From the NCBI RefSeq assembly GCF_042688385.1, contig NZ_JBHUPY010000010.1:216837-280836 (forward strand): a stretch of DNA of 64,000 bases, read 5' to 3'. This DNA is from Herpetosiphon sp042688385. GTDB lineage: Bacteria > Chloroflexota > Chloroflexia > Chloroflexales > Herpetosiphonaceae. A program made the translations under genes and the position numbers. The notes beneath the pieces were generated by a model that made no database searches, was not told the DNA's origin, and saw nothing but the letters and a program-made list of their open reading frames with translations. Below, in pieces: positions 42,427-51,208 of the stretch (the stretch's first letter is position 1; each line of letters starts with the position of its first letter).

Positions 42427-43467
42427 ATGTTTGAGCAATTAGATCAGATTGAAAAAGAGGCCAAAGCAGCCTTGGCCAATGTCCAATCGCTTGATGATTT
42501 GGCAGCATGGCGCACTCAATGGACAGGCAAAAAGGGTTCGTTGGCCCAAGCCAGTCAATCAATTGGCAAGCTCGACCCTAAAGATCGGCCAGCCTTTGGC
42601 CAACGCTTCGGGGCCATCAAGCAAGCGCTGAGCGAACAAGAAGCAACTTTAGAATCACGCTTGCAAAGCGCGGCATTGCATGAAGAACTTGAAGAAGATG
42701 CAGTTGATATTAGCTTGCCTGGGCGGGCAGCCAACATTGGCCGTTTGCACCCAAGCACGCAATCGCTACGCCGGATTCAGCATATTTTTGCTGAAATGGG
42801 CTTCCAAGTGTGGGAAAGCCGCGAAGTCGAATCCGATGAGTATAATTTTGAATTGCTCAATATGCCTGCGCATCACCCAGCCCGCGATATGTGGGACACG
42901 TTCTATGTGCAATCTGATGATCCGCAGCAAAAGGTTGTGTTGCGCACTCACACCTCGCCAGGCCAGATTCATGTGATGCGCACCTTGAATCCTGAGCCAA
43001 TTCGGGTGATTTTGCCTGGCAAATGCTATCGCTACGAGCCAGTCAGTGCCCGCTCAGAGATGATGTTCCATCAAGTTGAGGGCTTGGTAATTGGCCGCAA
43101 CATTACCATGGCCGATCTTAAAGGTACGTTGGCCAATTTTGCCCGCCGCATGTTTAAAGATGATGTTAAAGTGCGCTATCGCCCTTCGTACTTCCCCTTC
43201 ACCGAGCCAAGCGTCGAAGTCGATATCGAATGCTTCATCTGTGGTGGCGAAGGCTGCCGCATTTGTAAAAAGAGCGGCTGGCTGGAAATTTTGGGCGCTG
43301 GCATGGTTCACCCAACCGTGTTGCGTAACGGCGGCTATGATCCCGCTGAATGGAGTGGTTTTGCCTTCGGCATGGGTCCAGAACGCCAAACGATGTTGCG
43401 CTACGACATCGACGACATTCGCTGGTTCTTCTCCAACGACGGTCGTTTCTTAGAACAATTCGGTTAA
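42427..43467 (+). CDS. pheS: Phenylalanyl-tRNA synthetase alpha subunit
   Basis: A 346-residue PheS of usual length. It has an N-terminal coiled coil about 1-85 for tRNA binding and the catalytic domain with HPARDMWDTFY near 146-156, LRTHTSPGQIHVM near 170-182, YRYEPVSARSEMMFHQVEG near 197-215, and EILGAGMVHPTVL near 287-299. It forms an alpha2-beta2 enzyme with PheT, but no pheT follows; the next gene is an unrelated membrane protein. GGAATGGC is a weak ribosome site before the ATG. Confidence 0.96.
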   Translation: MFEQLDQIEKEAKAALANVQSLDDLAAWRTQWTGKKGSLAQASQSIGKLDPKDRPAFGQRFGAIKQALSEQEATLESRLQSAALHEELEEDAVDISLPGRAANIGRLHPSTQSLRRIQHIFAEMGFQVWESREVESDEYNFELLNMPAHHPARDMWDTFYVQSDDPQQKVVLRTHTSPGQIHVMRTLNPEPIRVILPGKCYRYEPVSARSEMMFHQVEGLVIGRNITMADLKGTLANFARRMFKDDVKVRYRPSYFPFTEPSVEVDIECFICGGEGCRICKKSGWLEILGAGMVHPTVLRNGGYDPAEWSGFAFGMGPERQTMLRYDIDDIRWFFSNDGRFLEQFG

Positions 43468-43477
43468 TTCTCCGATT

Positions 43478-43510
43478 GGCGCTGAATGGTCTCATTCAGC
43501 GCCTTGCTTC
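43478..43510 (+). terminator. Hairpin after pheS
   Basis: GGCGCTGAAT (43478-43487) pairs with ATTCAGCGCC (43494-43503), followed only by TTGCTTC. It also lies just before the next gene's ATG, so it could affect its translation. Confidence 0.6.
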
Positions 43511-43511
43511 A

Positions 43512-45233
43512 ATGCCTGCATTAAAACGCTTCCGCTACCATTGGCCTTTGCTGCTCCTGCTGCTGGTGTATTGCACGCTAGCGGTCTGGTGGAGTACCCG
43601 CATTCCCCTTGGTGAAGGCCCGGATGAGCCAGGCCATGCAGAATATGCCTTGTTCGTGGCCCGCACCAATCGCTTACCCGACCAACGCTTGGGCGATGTG
43701 CCTGGCGAAGGCCATCAACCACCCTTGGCCTATTGGCTAATGCAGCCCTTGGCGCGCTCGGTTGCGCTCGAAGATCGAGTGGTGATTCTGGCCAATAATC
43801 ATAATTGGATTTGGGCTGGCGGCAAAGATCCAGCTGCTTTTGCCTGGCGCTCGATCGATCGTCATCCCTACCAAGCTGATGTGTTGGTTTGGCATCGCTT
43901 ACGTTGGTTTTCGATTGGCTGCGCCACATTGACGATGGTAGTTGGCTATGGGATTGCGTTGCGTTTAGGTTTACGCAAATCCTTAGCGCTGTTTGCTACA
44001 AGTTTACTAGCATTCTGGCCCCAATTGCTCTTTCACTCAGTTTTAGTCTCGAATGATCCTTTGCTGTGGCTGCTGTGTGCAACGCTGCTGTGGCTGTTGC
44101 TTGAGCCAAATCCAAAGCCTTGGTGGCCGTGGGCGGTTGGCGCAACGCTTGGAGCGGCATTGCTCACCAAACAAAGTGCAGTCATGTTGATTCCCTTAAT
44201 TGGCTTGCGTTTGTGGCACTTGCGGCATACGCTCAAATTACGCTCAGCAGTTGCGGGGATTGCACTCAGCAGTGCGGCGATTGCTGGCTGGTGGTATCTG
44301 CGCAACCTGCTGCTGTATGGCGATCCATTTGGTTTGGGCTTGTATAAAGGCGAATTTAGCAGCCCGACCTTCTCGCCATTCAGCCTGCACGATTGGGGCG
44401 AGGCCATGCATGCCTTGGGCACGTCGCTGATTGCGCGCTTTGGCTGGATGAGCGTGGCCGCGCCGCAATGGCTGTATTGGTTGCTGGCAATCTGGATTGG
44501 CCTCGCGATTTTGGGCATTCGACGCTGGCGCATCGAGCAGCACTGGCAGTTGGCATGGGCCTTGGTTGGGCTTTCGTTTGCATGGACATTTGCCTTTGCA
44601 GTGTTGAGCGGCCAAGTTGGTTGGCAAGCGCGATTCTTGTTTCCGGCGGCTCCGGTAGCGGCCTGTGCTTTGGCAATTGGGCTTGAGCGCAGCGTCAAAA
44701 CGGCGGCTTGGCTGTTGCCAGCGCTCTTAGTAACCATGGCGGTTGGCCTGCCAAATACAGTCATCAGCGCAGCCTACCCCTATTTGGTCGTCGAGCCACA
44801 GCCAGAGCGGCCAGTGTTGGCTTTGTGGCGGCCAGATACGGCCAACCCCATCGAGCTACGAGGGATTTTGTTGCCGCAAACCGCCAAGGCTGGCCAACCT
44901 TGGTTGGTCAATACGCTCTGGCGCGCAGTTGGCAAACAAGATCGTAAATGGTCGTTGTTTGTGCATTTGGCCAAGCCTGGCAGCGAAAGTGAAAGTTTTG
45001 CTTTCGATGTGCAGCCGCAAGATGGGGTTTGGCAAGCGCTGCGCTGGACACCAGATGATTGGTGGGAAGATCTGCTGACGATTAATCTGCCCACCGAGCT
45101 TGAGCCAGGCCAATACGAAGTGCGGATGGGCTGGTTTGATGAGTTTGGCGATTGGAGCCGCGCTGGTGTGTGGAGCCAACATGGCGTGTTGCTCGGCGAT
45201 TATGCGGTGGTTGGCAAGGTTGTGGTCGAGTAG
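43512..45233 (+). CDS. Multi-pass membrane glycosyltransferase, GT39/DUF2142-like
   Basis: A 573-residue membrane protein with about 10-12 helices. The first periplasmic loop contains GEGPDEPGHAEYA near 33-45, the acidic pair plus His seen in PMT/ArnT-type and DUF2142 glycosyltransferases, and a GHQPPLAYWLM segment near 70-80. The C-terminal 120 residues form a soluble beta-rich domain. Such enzymes transfer sugars from polyprenyl-phosphate donors. The ATG at 43512 is the first start after pheS; no good ribosome site is seen, and the frame is open inside pheS. The start is therefore uncertain. Confidence 0.75.
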   Translation: MPALKRFRYHWPLLLLLLVYCTLAVWWSTRIPLGEGPDEPGHAEYALFVARTNRLPDQRLGDVPGEGHQPPLAYWLMQPLARSVALEDRVVILANNHNWIWAGGKDPAAFAWRSIDRHPYQADVLVWHRLRWFSIGCATLTMVVGYGIALRLGLRKSLALFATSLLAFWPQLLFHSVLVSNDPLLWLLCATLLWLLLEPNPKPWWPWAVGATLGAALLTKQSAVMLIPLIGLRLWHLRHTLKLRSAVAGIALSSAAIAGWWYLRNLLLYGDPFGLGLYKGEFSSPTFSPFSLHDWGEAMHALGTSLIARFGWMSVAAPQWLYWLLAIWIGLAILGIRRWRIEQHWQLAWALVGLSFAWTFAFAVLSGQVGWQARFLFPAAPVAACALAIGLERSVKTAAWLLPALLVTMAVGLPNTVISAAYPYLVVEPQPERPVLALWRPDTANPIELRGILLPQTAKAGQPWLVNTLWRAVGKQDRKWSLFVHLAKPGSESESFAFDVQPQDGVWQALRWTPDDWWEDLLTINLPTELEPGQYEVRMGWFDEFGDWSRAGVWSQHGVLLGDYAVVGKVVVE

Positions 45234-45237
45234 TTTG

Positions 45238-45462
45238 ATCCACGAAGAGCACGAAGGACACGAAGGCTGCAAACCGCGAAGAACGCGAAGGGCACGAAGC
45301 TATTTCAGCCACGAATTGCACGAATTTCACGAACAATATTCCGATAGCCAAAAGCCAATAGCCATCATCGCTCTGCGCCTCTGCGTTGAAGCCTGCCCCT
45401 GAACCTCGATCCCTGATCCCATTTTGACTTTTGACTTTTGACTTCTGACTTTTGCCTTCTTC
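45238..45462. repeat. CACGAAG-type repeat cluster and low-complexity tract
   Basis: Tandem-like words ATCCACGAAGAGCACGAAGG, CCGCGAAGAACGCGAAGG and CACGAATTGCACGAATTTCACGAA occupy 45238-45332. ATAGCC words and a TTTTGACTTTTGACTTCTGAC tract follow to 45462. Related stretches are at 36098 and 50205. Confidence 0.7.
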
Positions 45463-45464
45463 TC

Positions 45465-45992
45465 TCAATCAACAATATTTTTGGCAGCCGCGAGAATAAT
45501 CATCACCGGAATCAGGGCCTTTAGCTCTAAGCTGTAGTCGCTGCGCCCACGTTGAATAATAATCCCAGCGTTGCGCAACTCCTTGAGATGATGATACAAC
45601 TGGCCAGCAGATTGCATATGCAATTGCTCCAACAGGCTTTGGCTGCTAGCTGGTTTTTCAAGCAAGGTTTGGACAATCTGCAAACGAATTGGGCTAGCCA
45701 AGGCACTAAGCACGCTAATTAATGGCTCGGCAGGGTGGCGCAGCAATTCGCCCAAGCCATGCTCACCCTGCCAAACATAATTGCCAAGCACCGAACTGAT
45801 CGAGCCAGCAAAAAGAAACGCGCCATGACCAAGCTCATGCTCATAATCGCTGCCTGTGCGTTGTTGGAGTTGACGCACCAAACCCAACTCTTCGTTGCTT
45901 GCTACTGTGCTTGCAGGAGTTTGGTTTTCTAAAGCGCTGACCCGAGCTTCTAAAGCAGCAATCCGATCAAGCAATGATTGAGCTGAATCCAT
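45465..45992 (-). CDS. ArsR-like winged-helix regulator with N-terminal coiled coil
   Basis: A 175-residue protein. Residues 1-25 form a heptad-like coiled coil (LLDRIAALEARVSALEN). The winged helix covers about 90-145 with LASPIRLQIVQTLLEKP, the recognition region SAGQLYHHLKELRNAG and the wing IIIQRGRSDY. No metal-binding Cys motif as in ArsR/SmtB is seen, so the signal is unknown. GAGGAG lies eight bases before the ATG. It is 28 bases downstream of the serine-hydrolase lipoprotein gene and probably co-transcribed, which suggests it may regulate that operon. Confidence 0.83.
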   Translation of the reverse strand: MDSAQSLLDRIAALEARVSALENQTPASTVASNEELGLVRQLQQRTGSDYEHELGHGAFLFAGSISSVLGNYVWQGEHGLGELLRHPAEPLISVLSALASPIRLQIVQTLLEKPASSQSLLEQLHMQSAGQLYHHLKELRNAGIIIQRGRSDYSLELKALIPVMIILAAAKNIVD

Positions 45993-46020
45993 GGCATTGG
46001 CTCCTCTGGCTGAAATCGGC

Positions 46021-47337
46021 TTATTTTAGTTCGCTTGCAACCGATTGAGCAAATGCAGGATCAAGCGCGAGTTGCACCGCAAATTGCTGTTGCATAAACG
46101 ATTGCATCAAGCCCAACCACGTTTGATCAGGCAATTGGTTGAAAAACAACACCACAACTTTGGTGCGATCAGCCCATTCGCCTTGGGCAGGCTGAATAAA
46201 CATGGCTTCGGTTAGCATTCCGGGCAAACTGCCGCCCTTGGTGCCAAAATGGGTAAACATCGTTTCGTTGCCAGGAATTGTCATCGGCCACTCTAAAAAT
46301 TCGCGCATGGTTTGCGAAACTGCTGGGCTGATTAATTGATTGTTGCCAACCAAGGCCATTACGTTGGCATAATCGCCAGCGCTGCCTTTGGGCATAATAT
46401 GATCAAACACTTGGCTTTGTTGCGCCAGATCAAGCTTCAATTCAGTTTGATCTTGAGTTGCTTTGCGCCATTCCGGCTCTGCTTGATAGCGCTCAGCCAG
46501 CGCCACTGCTTGTTGCTCGATGCTGGCTTGATCAAGCTCCAACAAGCTTTGCATGCTCGTTGCATCGATTGAAGCATCTGGGTTCATCACCAACAGAAAT
46601 AGCCCAACGATTGGCACAATTTTGGTTTGCTGTTGCATGCCAAGGTCTTTGATTGTTTGATCAAGCGCTGGAAGGCCCAAGCGATCAATTAAATAATCGG
46701 TGGCTGCATTATCGCTCTCGAAAATCATGGCTTGAGCCAAGGTTTTGAGCGGCACAGTTTGGGCAGGATCATTGGCAAAGCCACGTTGATCGGCGGGGAT
46801 GCCAAGCCGTTCTAGGGCCGCCGGATGCGCACCACCATCGGTATTTGGCCAATACCAGGCTTCCCAATCGGCCAAGCTAATTGGCTGTTCAGGGTCGAGC
46901 GTGCCTGCCTCAACTGCTTGGGCGTAGCTGGCCAAAATCACGATTTTCATGGTCGAAGCTAGGGGCAGTGGTTGCTCAGCATTGAATTCAATCAGCGGAT
47001 CGGCGTTGTTAATGCTGCCATCGCTGTTGGTGCTATAGCTCACCAAGCTAACATTGCTAGGATTTTGGCGAATAAACGCCAACACCTCTTCACCCGATTG
47101 GGGATTGCTGATCGTTGCCGTCGTTGGATTCGTCGCCTCGAGCGTTGGTGTAATGGCAGCAGTTGTTGGATTCGTCGCGGCCAGCGTTGGCGTGCTAGCA
47201 ACCATGGTTGGCGTAGAATTAACAAAGATGGTTGGAATACTCGTTGGATTAGTCGAACTGGTGGTTGGTTGATTGGCCATCGCGCCACATCCAGCCAGAA
47301 TCATTGCCAAAAGCAGCAGCAAACCTCGGTTAAACAT
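46021..47337 (-). CDS. Lipoprotein with class A beta-lactamase-like serine hydrolase domain
   Basis: A 438-residue protein. The N-terminal lipobox (MILAGC) makes it a lipoprotein. A Thr/Asn/Pro-rich linker (about 20-80) contains ATNPTT repeats. The domain has the class A fold: STMK near 127-130 (nucleophile Ser and Lys), SDN in FESDNAATD near 206-214, and GTKGG near 368-372 in place of KTG. The E166 region of active class A lactamases is not clear, so a real beta-lactamase is unlikely. A D,D-peptidase-like or other serine hydrolase is more plausible. GAGGA lies upstream of the ATG. Confidence 0.82.
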   Translation of the reverse strand: MFNRGLLLLLAMILAGCGAMANQPTTSSTNPTSIPTIFVNSTPTMVASTPTLAATNPTTAAITPTLEATNPTTATISNPQSGEEVLAFIRQNPSNVSLVSYSTNSDGSINNADPLIEFNAEQPLPLASTMKIVILASYAQAVEAGTLDPEQPISLADWEAWYWPNTDGGAHPAALERLGIPADQRGFANDPAQTVPLKTLAQAMIFESDNAATDYLIDRLGLPALDQTIKDLGMQQQTKIVPIVGLFLLVMNPDASIDATSMQSLLELDQASIEQQAVALAERYQAEPEWRKATQDQTELKLDLAQQSQVFDHIMPKGSAGDYANVMALVGNNQLISPAVSQTMREFLEWPMTIPGNETMFTHFGTKGGSLPGMLTEAMFIQPAQGEWADRTKVVVLFFNQLPDQTWLGLMQSFMQQQFAVQLALDPAFAQSVASELK

Positions 47338-47668
47338 ATGATTATCCTCGTGTAATATTCTATTTTTCTAGATTATATGTATTTATATCAATAAAATTAG
47401 AATATTACAAGCACCAAATTTGCGATTCAATGCTGGAGTGCAAAGCAATCGAAGCTAGTTATCATAAACTGTGGTAAATAAAAAATAGCCGCTTTTCGGC
47501 TCTGTGAGCAAGAAATTTGGAGAGCCAAGCAAGTAAATACACGCTTTTAGCTGTTTGTATGAACTAATGTGACATCTGGATAGTTGGGGCTGCTTGACTG
47601 ACCATAAGCCAAACGCTTATGGTATACTTGACGGCAGAAATGCGGCAAACCACCTGTTGGGGGCGCTC
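47338..47668. promoter_or_regulatory. Divergent AT-rich control region with inverted repeats
   Basis: A 331-base stretch with no gene. It holds an 11-bp inverted repeat GTAATATTCTA (47352-47362) / TAGAATATTAC (47398-47408) next to the lipoprotein gene. A small hairpin AGCCG...CGGCT is near 47488-47504. A palindrome CCATAAGC / GCTTATGG (47602-47609 / 47615-47622) lies between TTGACT (47594-47599) and TATACT (47623-47628), upstream of the YggT gene. The TTGACT-TATACT gap is 23 bases, longer than normal. Confidence 0.5.
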
Positions 47669-47923
47669 ATGGGCAATTTCATTAGCCAGTTTTTTCTCCT
47701 GTTAATCCCGATTCTCGAAATCGCAATCTTTGTGCGAATCATCATGTCGTGGTTTGATCCACAGGGTCAATCACGGTTTGCCTTGATTCTGCGCGAAATT
47801 ACCGACCCAATCTTGCTACCGATTCGGCGCGTTATTCCATCAGTTGGCATGTTTGATCTCTCGCCACTGATTGCGCTGCTGCTTCTGCAAGTTTTGCAAA
47901 CGGTTTTTCAATCGGTTAGCTAA
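47669..47923 (+). CDS. YggT family membrane protein
   Basis: An 84-residue protein. The start at 47669 is preferred over an upstream frame at 47594 that would run through the promoter palindrome. YggT landmarks: a first helix (FFLLLIPILEIAIFVRIIMSWF), then FALILREITDPILLPIRRVIPSVGMFDLSPL, and a second helix. The family is linked to envelope and osmotic tolerance or cell-division placement. The function is not settled. Confidence 0.9.
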   Translation: MGNFISQFFLLLIPILEIAIFVRIIMSWFDPQGQSRFALILREITDPILLPIRRVIPSVGMFDLSPLIALLLLQVLQTVFQSVS

Positions 47924-47952
47924 ATTGCTGCCCGATTTTTAGCTCATGCCGT

Positions 47953-47996
47953 GCCGTGGATGCAACGCCCAATGGGTGGCTTCCACGGCTTTTTGT
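47953..47996 (+). terminator. Terminator after the YggT gene
   Basis: GCCGTGGA (47953-47960) pairs with TCCACGGC (47982-47989), with TTTTTGTTG after. The long loop may add a few more pairs. Confidence 0.7.
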
Positions 47997-48012
47997 TGAA
48001 AGGATTCAAGCA

Positions 48013-49665
48013 TTGGCACGTCGTTACCTTATGTTGTTGGTCTTTGGTGCGGGGATCTGTACGCTCGGCATTGAAATGACTGCTTCGCGGCTTTTGGCTC
48101 CCTATTTCGGCACATCGCAGTTGATTTGGGCCAATGTGATTGGCTTAACCTTGCTCTACCTGACCTTGGGTTATACGATTGGCGGGCGTTGGGCCGACCG
48201 CCGCCCAGAGTTGGGCTTGTTGTGTAGCATCATTTTGGTGGGTGCAATCACCGCCGCCGTGATTCCATGGATCTCGAAGCCCATTCTGAAGTGGTCGATC
48301 AGCGCCTTTGCCACGCGCTCAGCTGGGCCATTCGTTGGCTCGTTGCTTGGCGTTTTGGCCTTGTTCTCTGTGCCAATCACCTTGTTGGGCATGGTTAGCC
48401 CGTTTGCCGTGCGCTTGGCCATTCGCGATGCAGCCGATGCAGGCAAGGCTGCTGGTAATCTCTCGGCCATCTCGACGCTTGGCTCGATTCTCGGAACCTT
48501 CTTGCCAGTGCTGTTTCTGATTCCCACGGTTGGCACAAATATGACGATTTATATTTTTGCCATGGGTTTGTTGGTGCTGGTATTGCCTGGCTTCTGGATG
48601 GAGCGCCGCAAAATGTTGCCAGTGGCCATGGTGGCCTTGATTGTGGTCATTGCCTTGGCATTCTGGCCACGCAGCGAGCCAATTAAGGTTGCCGATTGCC
48701 GTGGCTGTAACCTGATTACCGAAGACGATTCGGCCTACAACTACATTCAGATTGTCGAACGTGGCAGCGATGACAACAAAATGATCGGTTTGGTGCTCAA
48801 CGAGGGCCAAGCCATCCACTCTATCTACTACCCAAAATTTGAGCAAACCAATAACGCCAGCGATTTGCTGACCAACGGGCCATGGGATTTCTATAACATT
48901 GCGCCCTATTTCTACCCCAATCGCAGCGTTGAAAGTGTCAACAGCATGGCGATGGTTGGCTCGGCTGCTGGCTCAGTGCCAAAGCAATTTCTCTCAATTT
49001 ATGGCCCAGAATCAGTGATTGATGGAATTGAGATTGATCCCCGCATTGTTGAATTGGGTCGTGAATACTTCGCCATGCACGATGTTGAGTATTACAAAGA
49101 ACGTGGCGAAACACCACAATTTCCTAATTTCAACACCCACGTTGCCGATGGCCGAATTTTCTTCGCTGGCAACGACAACAAATATGATATTATCGGCATG
49201 GATGCTTACAAACAGCCCTATATTCCGTTTCATCTGACCACGCGCGAGTTTTTTGAAACCGTGCGCGATCATTTGGCTCCGAACGGCGTGGCGGTGGTCA
49301 ATGCAGGCAAGCCCAACACTGCTGCTGGCGGCGATTATCGCTTGGTCAACGTCTTGGCCAACACCATGAGCAGCGTTTTTGCCCATGTCTATATGATCGA
49401 CGTGCCAAATAATTTCAATACCATGTTGATTGGCATTCCAGCTGATGTTGGCGATGGGATTGCCAACTTCGAAGCCAATTTGGCAACGATTCAAGACCCG
49501 ACCTTGCGCTATGTGATGGAGCAAGCATTGGCCAGCAATAGCAACAAAAAGCCAATTCGCCGCTGGGATGGCGTGGGCGAAAATCGCGTCTTTACCGATG
49601 ACCTTGCGCCCGTTGAATCAGTGATCGATCGGATTATTTTGGGCCAGGTTGATGAAGGCCAATAG
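48013..49665 (+). CDS. Membrane-fused spermidine-synthase-like protein
   Basis: A 550-residue protein with seven or eight membrane helices (residues about 5-230) followed by a Rossmann-type aminopropyltransferase-like domain (about 245-520). It contains VVGSAAG-like AMVGSAAGSVPKQF, the acidic SAM-binding IDGIEIDPRIVELGREYF, HVADGRIFF and YDIIGMDAYKQP. Relatives are annotated fused MFS/spermidine synthase. Many lack aminopropyltransferase activity, and the D-[AP] catalytic aspartate is not certain here. TTG at 48013 is taken as start (AAAGGA eight bases upstream), because the earlier ATG at 47956 lies inside a terminator hairpin. Confidence 0.78.
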   Translation: MARRYLMLLVFGAGICTLGIEMTASRLLAPYFGTSQLIWANVIGLTLLYLTLGYTIGGRWADRRPELGLLCSIILVGAITAAVIPWISKPILKWSISAFATRSAGPFVGSLLGVLALFSVPITLLGMVSPFAVRLAIRDAADAGKAAGNLSAISTLGSILGTFLPVLFLIPTVGTNMTIYIFAMGLLVLVLPGFWMERRKMLPVAMVALIVVIALAFWPRSEPIKVADCRGCNLITEDDSAYNYIQIVERGSDDNKMIGLVLNEGQAIHSIYYPKFEQTNNASDLLTNGPWDFYNIAPYFYPNRSVESVNSMAMVGSAAGSVPKQFLSIYGPESVIDGIEIDPRIVELGREYFAMHDVEYYKERGETPQFPNFNTHVADGRIFFAGNDNKYDIIGMDAYKQPYIPFHLTTREFFETVRDHLAPNGVAVVNAGKPNTAAGGDYRLVNVLANTMSSVFAHVYMIDVPNNFNTMLIGIPADVGDGIANFEANLATIQDPTLRYVMEQALASNSNKKPIRRWDGVGENRVFTDDLAPVESVIDRIILGQVDEGQ

Positions 49666-49666
49666 T

Positions 49667-50095
49667 ATGACAGAAACGGATCAAGAAGCAATTAAATTGC
49701 GCCGCGCCAAACGCCCCAAAGGCATTGTGCTGATGGTTGTGGCGTTGTATGGAGCCGCCGCCTTGGTGGTTATTTCGGCCTTGGCAACAGGCGGCAGCGA
49801 TGTTATGCCCAGCGATGTGGCCAGCGTCGTGACGATTTACCTGATTGCCTTGGCCTTTGGCTTGTGGCGTTTATGGCGCTGGTCGTGGTTTGCCACCGTG
49901 ATTATGTTTATTTTAAGCACGTTTTATGTGCTGAGCAATGCCCAATTACTTGGCAATTCGATTGTCAGCGTTGAAGTTATTTCACCGTTGCTACTGATTG
50001 TGCTTGCATTAGGCTATTTGCTCTCGAAAGATATTCGCACGGTCTATTTGCGCAATGGCTGGGAGCCAGTCGAGGAAGAAGAGCATAGAACATAG
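49667..50095 (+). CDS. Small membrane protein, three or four helices
   Basis: A 142-residue protein that starts one base after the previous stop, with GAAGG upstream of the ATG, so it is coupled to the spermidine-synthase-like gene. Hydrophobic segments at about 21-41, 53-70, 74-93 and 105-122. The charged start LRRAKRPKG and acidic end EEEEHRT fit a membrane protein with cytoplasmic ends. I do not recognise a family. Confidence 0.65.
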   Translation: MTETDQEAIKLRRAKRPKGIVLMVVALYGAAALVVISALATGGSDVMPSDVASVVTIYLIALAFGLWRLWRWSWFATVIMFILSTFYVLSNAQLLGNSIVSVEVISPLLLIVLALGYLLSKDIRTVYLRNGWEPVEEEEHRT

Positions 50096-50322
50096 AGCAT
50101 AGAACATAGGAGAAGGTCAAAAGTCAGAAGGAAAAAGTCAAAATGGGATCAGGGATCGGGGGCTGGGGATCAGGGCTTTATGCTATGGGCTTTCGGACAT
50201 TATTCGTGGAATTCGTGCAATTCGTGGCTAAAATAGCTTCGTGCCCTTCGCGTTCTTCGTGGTTTCCAGCCTTCGTGCTCTTCGTGCCCTTCGTGGATCA
50301 AAAACTTAACCTTCGTGGATCA
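50096..50322. repeat. Low-complexity and CACGAAG-type repeats
   Basis: ATAGAACATAGAGCATAGAAC words, GTCAAAAGTCAGAAGG words, GGGATCAGGG words, and (50205-50320) an opposite-orientation CACGAAG cluster seen as TTCGTGGAATTCGTGCAATTCGTGG and TTCGTGCTCTTCGTGCCC. The cluster reaches almost to the next start codon. Confidence 0.6.
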
Positions 50323-50332
50323 CTACAAAATT

Positions 50333-51208
50333 ATGAAAACACTTTCACTACTCACATCCGATAATTGGCACGATTACGCCCTGCTCGATAGTGGCAATGG
50401 CCGCAAACTTGAGCGCTTTGGCCCAGTCACAGTGATTCGCCCTGAAAGCGAAGCTCTGTGGCAGCCCAAACTCGCTGCCAGCGCGTGGGAAGCGGCGCAC
50501 GCAATTTACGAATATCAAGGCAAAGGCGAAAATTGGCGCAAACTCAAGCCGCATCCTGAAACATGGATGATGAGCTACCAAGGCTTGCGCTTCAAGGCCC
50601 AGCTTACGCCATTTCGCCATGTTGGGGTTTTTCCCGAGCATGGTGCGCAATGGGATTGGGTGGCTGAGCAAATCAAACGCGCCGACCAACAACCACGAGT
50701 GCTCAACCTGTTTGCCTATACTGGCGTGGCTTCGTTGGCCGCCGCCCAAGCAGGAGCCAAAGTAACCCACTTGGATGCCTCGAAGGCTTCGGTCGATTGG
50801 GCCAAGGAAAATCAAGCAGCCTCGCAACTAGCAGCCGATTCGATTCGCTGGATTATTGACGATGCTTTGAAATTTGTGCGCCGTGAGGCGCGACGTGGTG
50901 CGCATTACGAAGGCATTATTATGGACCCGCCAGCGTTTGGGCGTGGCAGCCAAGGCCAAGTTTGGCAATTTGCCGAATCGTTTCCCGTGCTGTTGCAAGA
51001 ATGTCGGGCGATTCTCGCACCTAAACCATTGTTCTGCTTAGTAACAACCTACGATACCCGCGCCTCGGCCTTAATGTTGGCTAATACGCTGGGCGATAGC
51101 CTTGATGGCTTGGATGGAACGCTTGATGCAGGCGAACAAACCTTACGCGAACAATCGGCAGGCCGTTTGCTATCGACCTCGATTTACGCCCGCTGGAGTG
51201 CCAAATGA
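50333..51208 (+). CDS. Class I SAM-dependent (RlmI-like) methyltransferase
   Basis: A 291-residue methyltransferase of the RlmI/RlmL-K type that lacks the PUA domain. SAM-binding motif I is VLNLFAYTGVASLAAAQAGA near 122-141, followed by VTHLDASK. The catalytic DPPAFGRG motif is near 198-205. It probably methylates rRNA cytosine or guanine, but the target is not predictable. The start at 50333 is preferred over an upstream in-frame ATG at 50315 lying in repeat sequence. It ends in an ATGA overlap with the phosphatase gene. Confidence 0.82.
   Translation: MKTLSLLTSDNWHDYALLDSGNGRKLERFGPVTVIRPESEALWQPKLAASAWEAAHAIYEYQGKGENWRKLKPHPETWMMSYQGLRFKAQLTPFRHVGVFPEHGAQWDWVAEQIKRADQQPRVLNLFAYTGVASLAAAQAGAKVTHLDASKASVDWAKENQAASQLAADSIRWIIDDALKFVRREARRGAHYEGIIMDPPAFGRGSQGQVWQFAESFPVLLQECRAILAPKPLFCLVTTYDTRASALMLANTLGDSLDGLDGTLDAGEQTLREQSAGRLLSTSIYARWSAK

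Noticed and set aside
46021..47337. Calling the lipoprotein an active beta-lactamase
   Set aside because: STMK, SDN and GTKGG are present but the class A general-base glutamate region is not evident, so only the fold is claimed.
47956..48012. Upstream ATG for the spermidine-synthase-like gene
   Set aside because: The ATG at 47956 falls inside a terminator hairpin; TTG at 48013 has a proper ribosome site.
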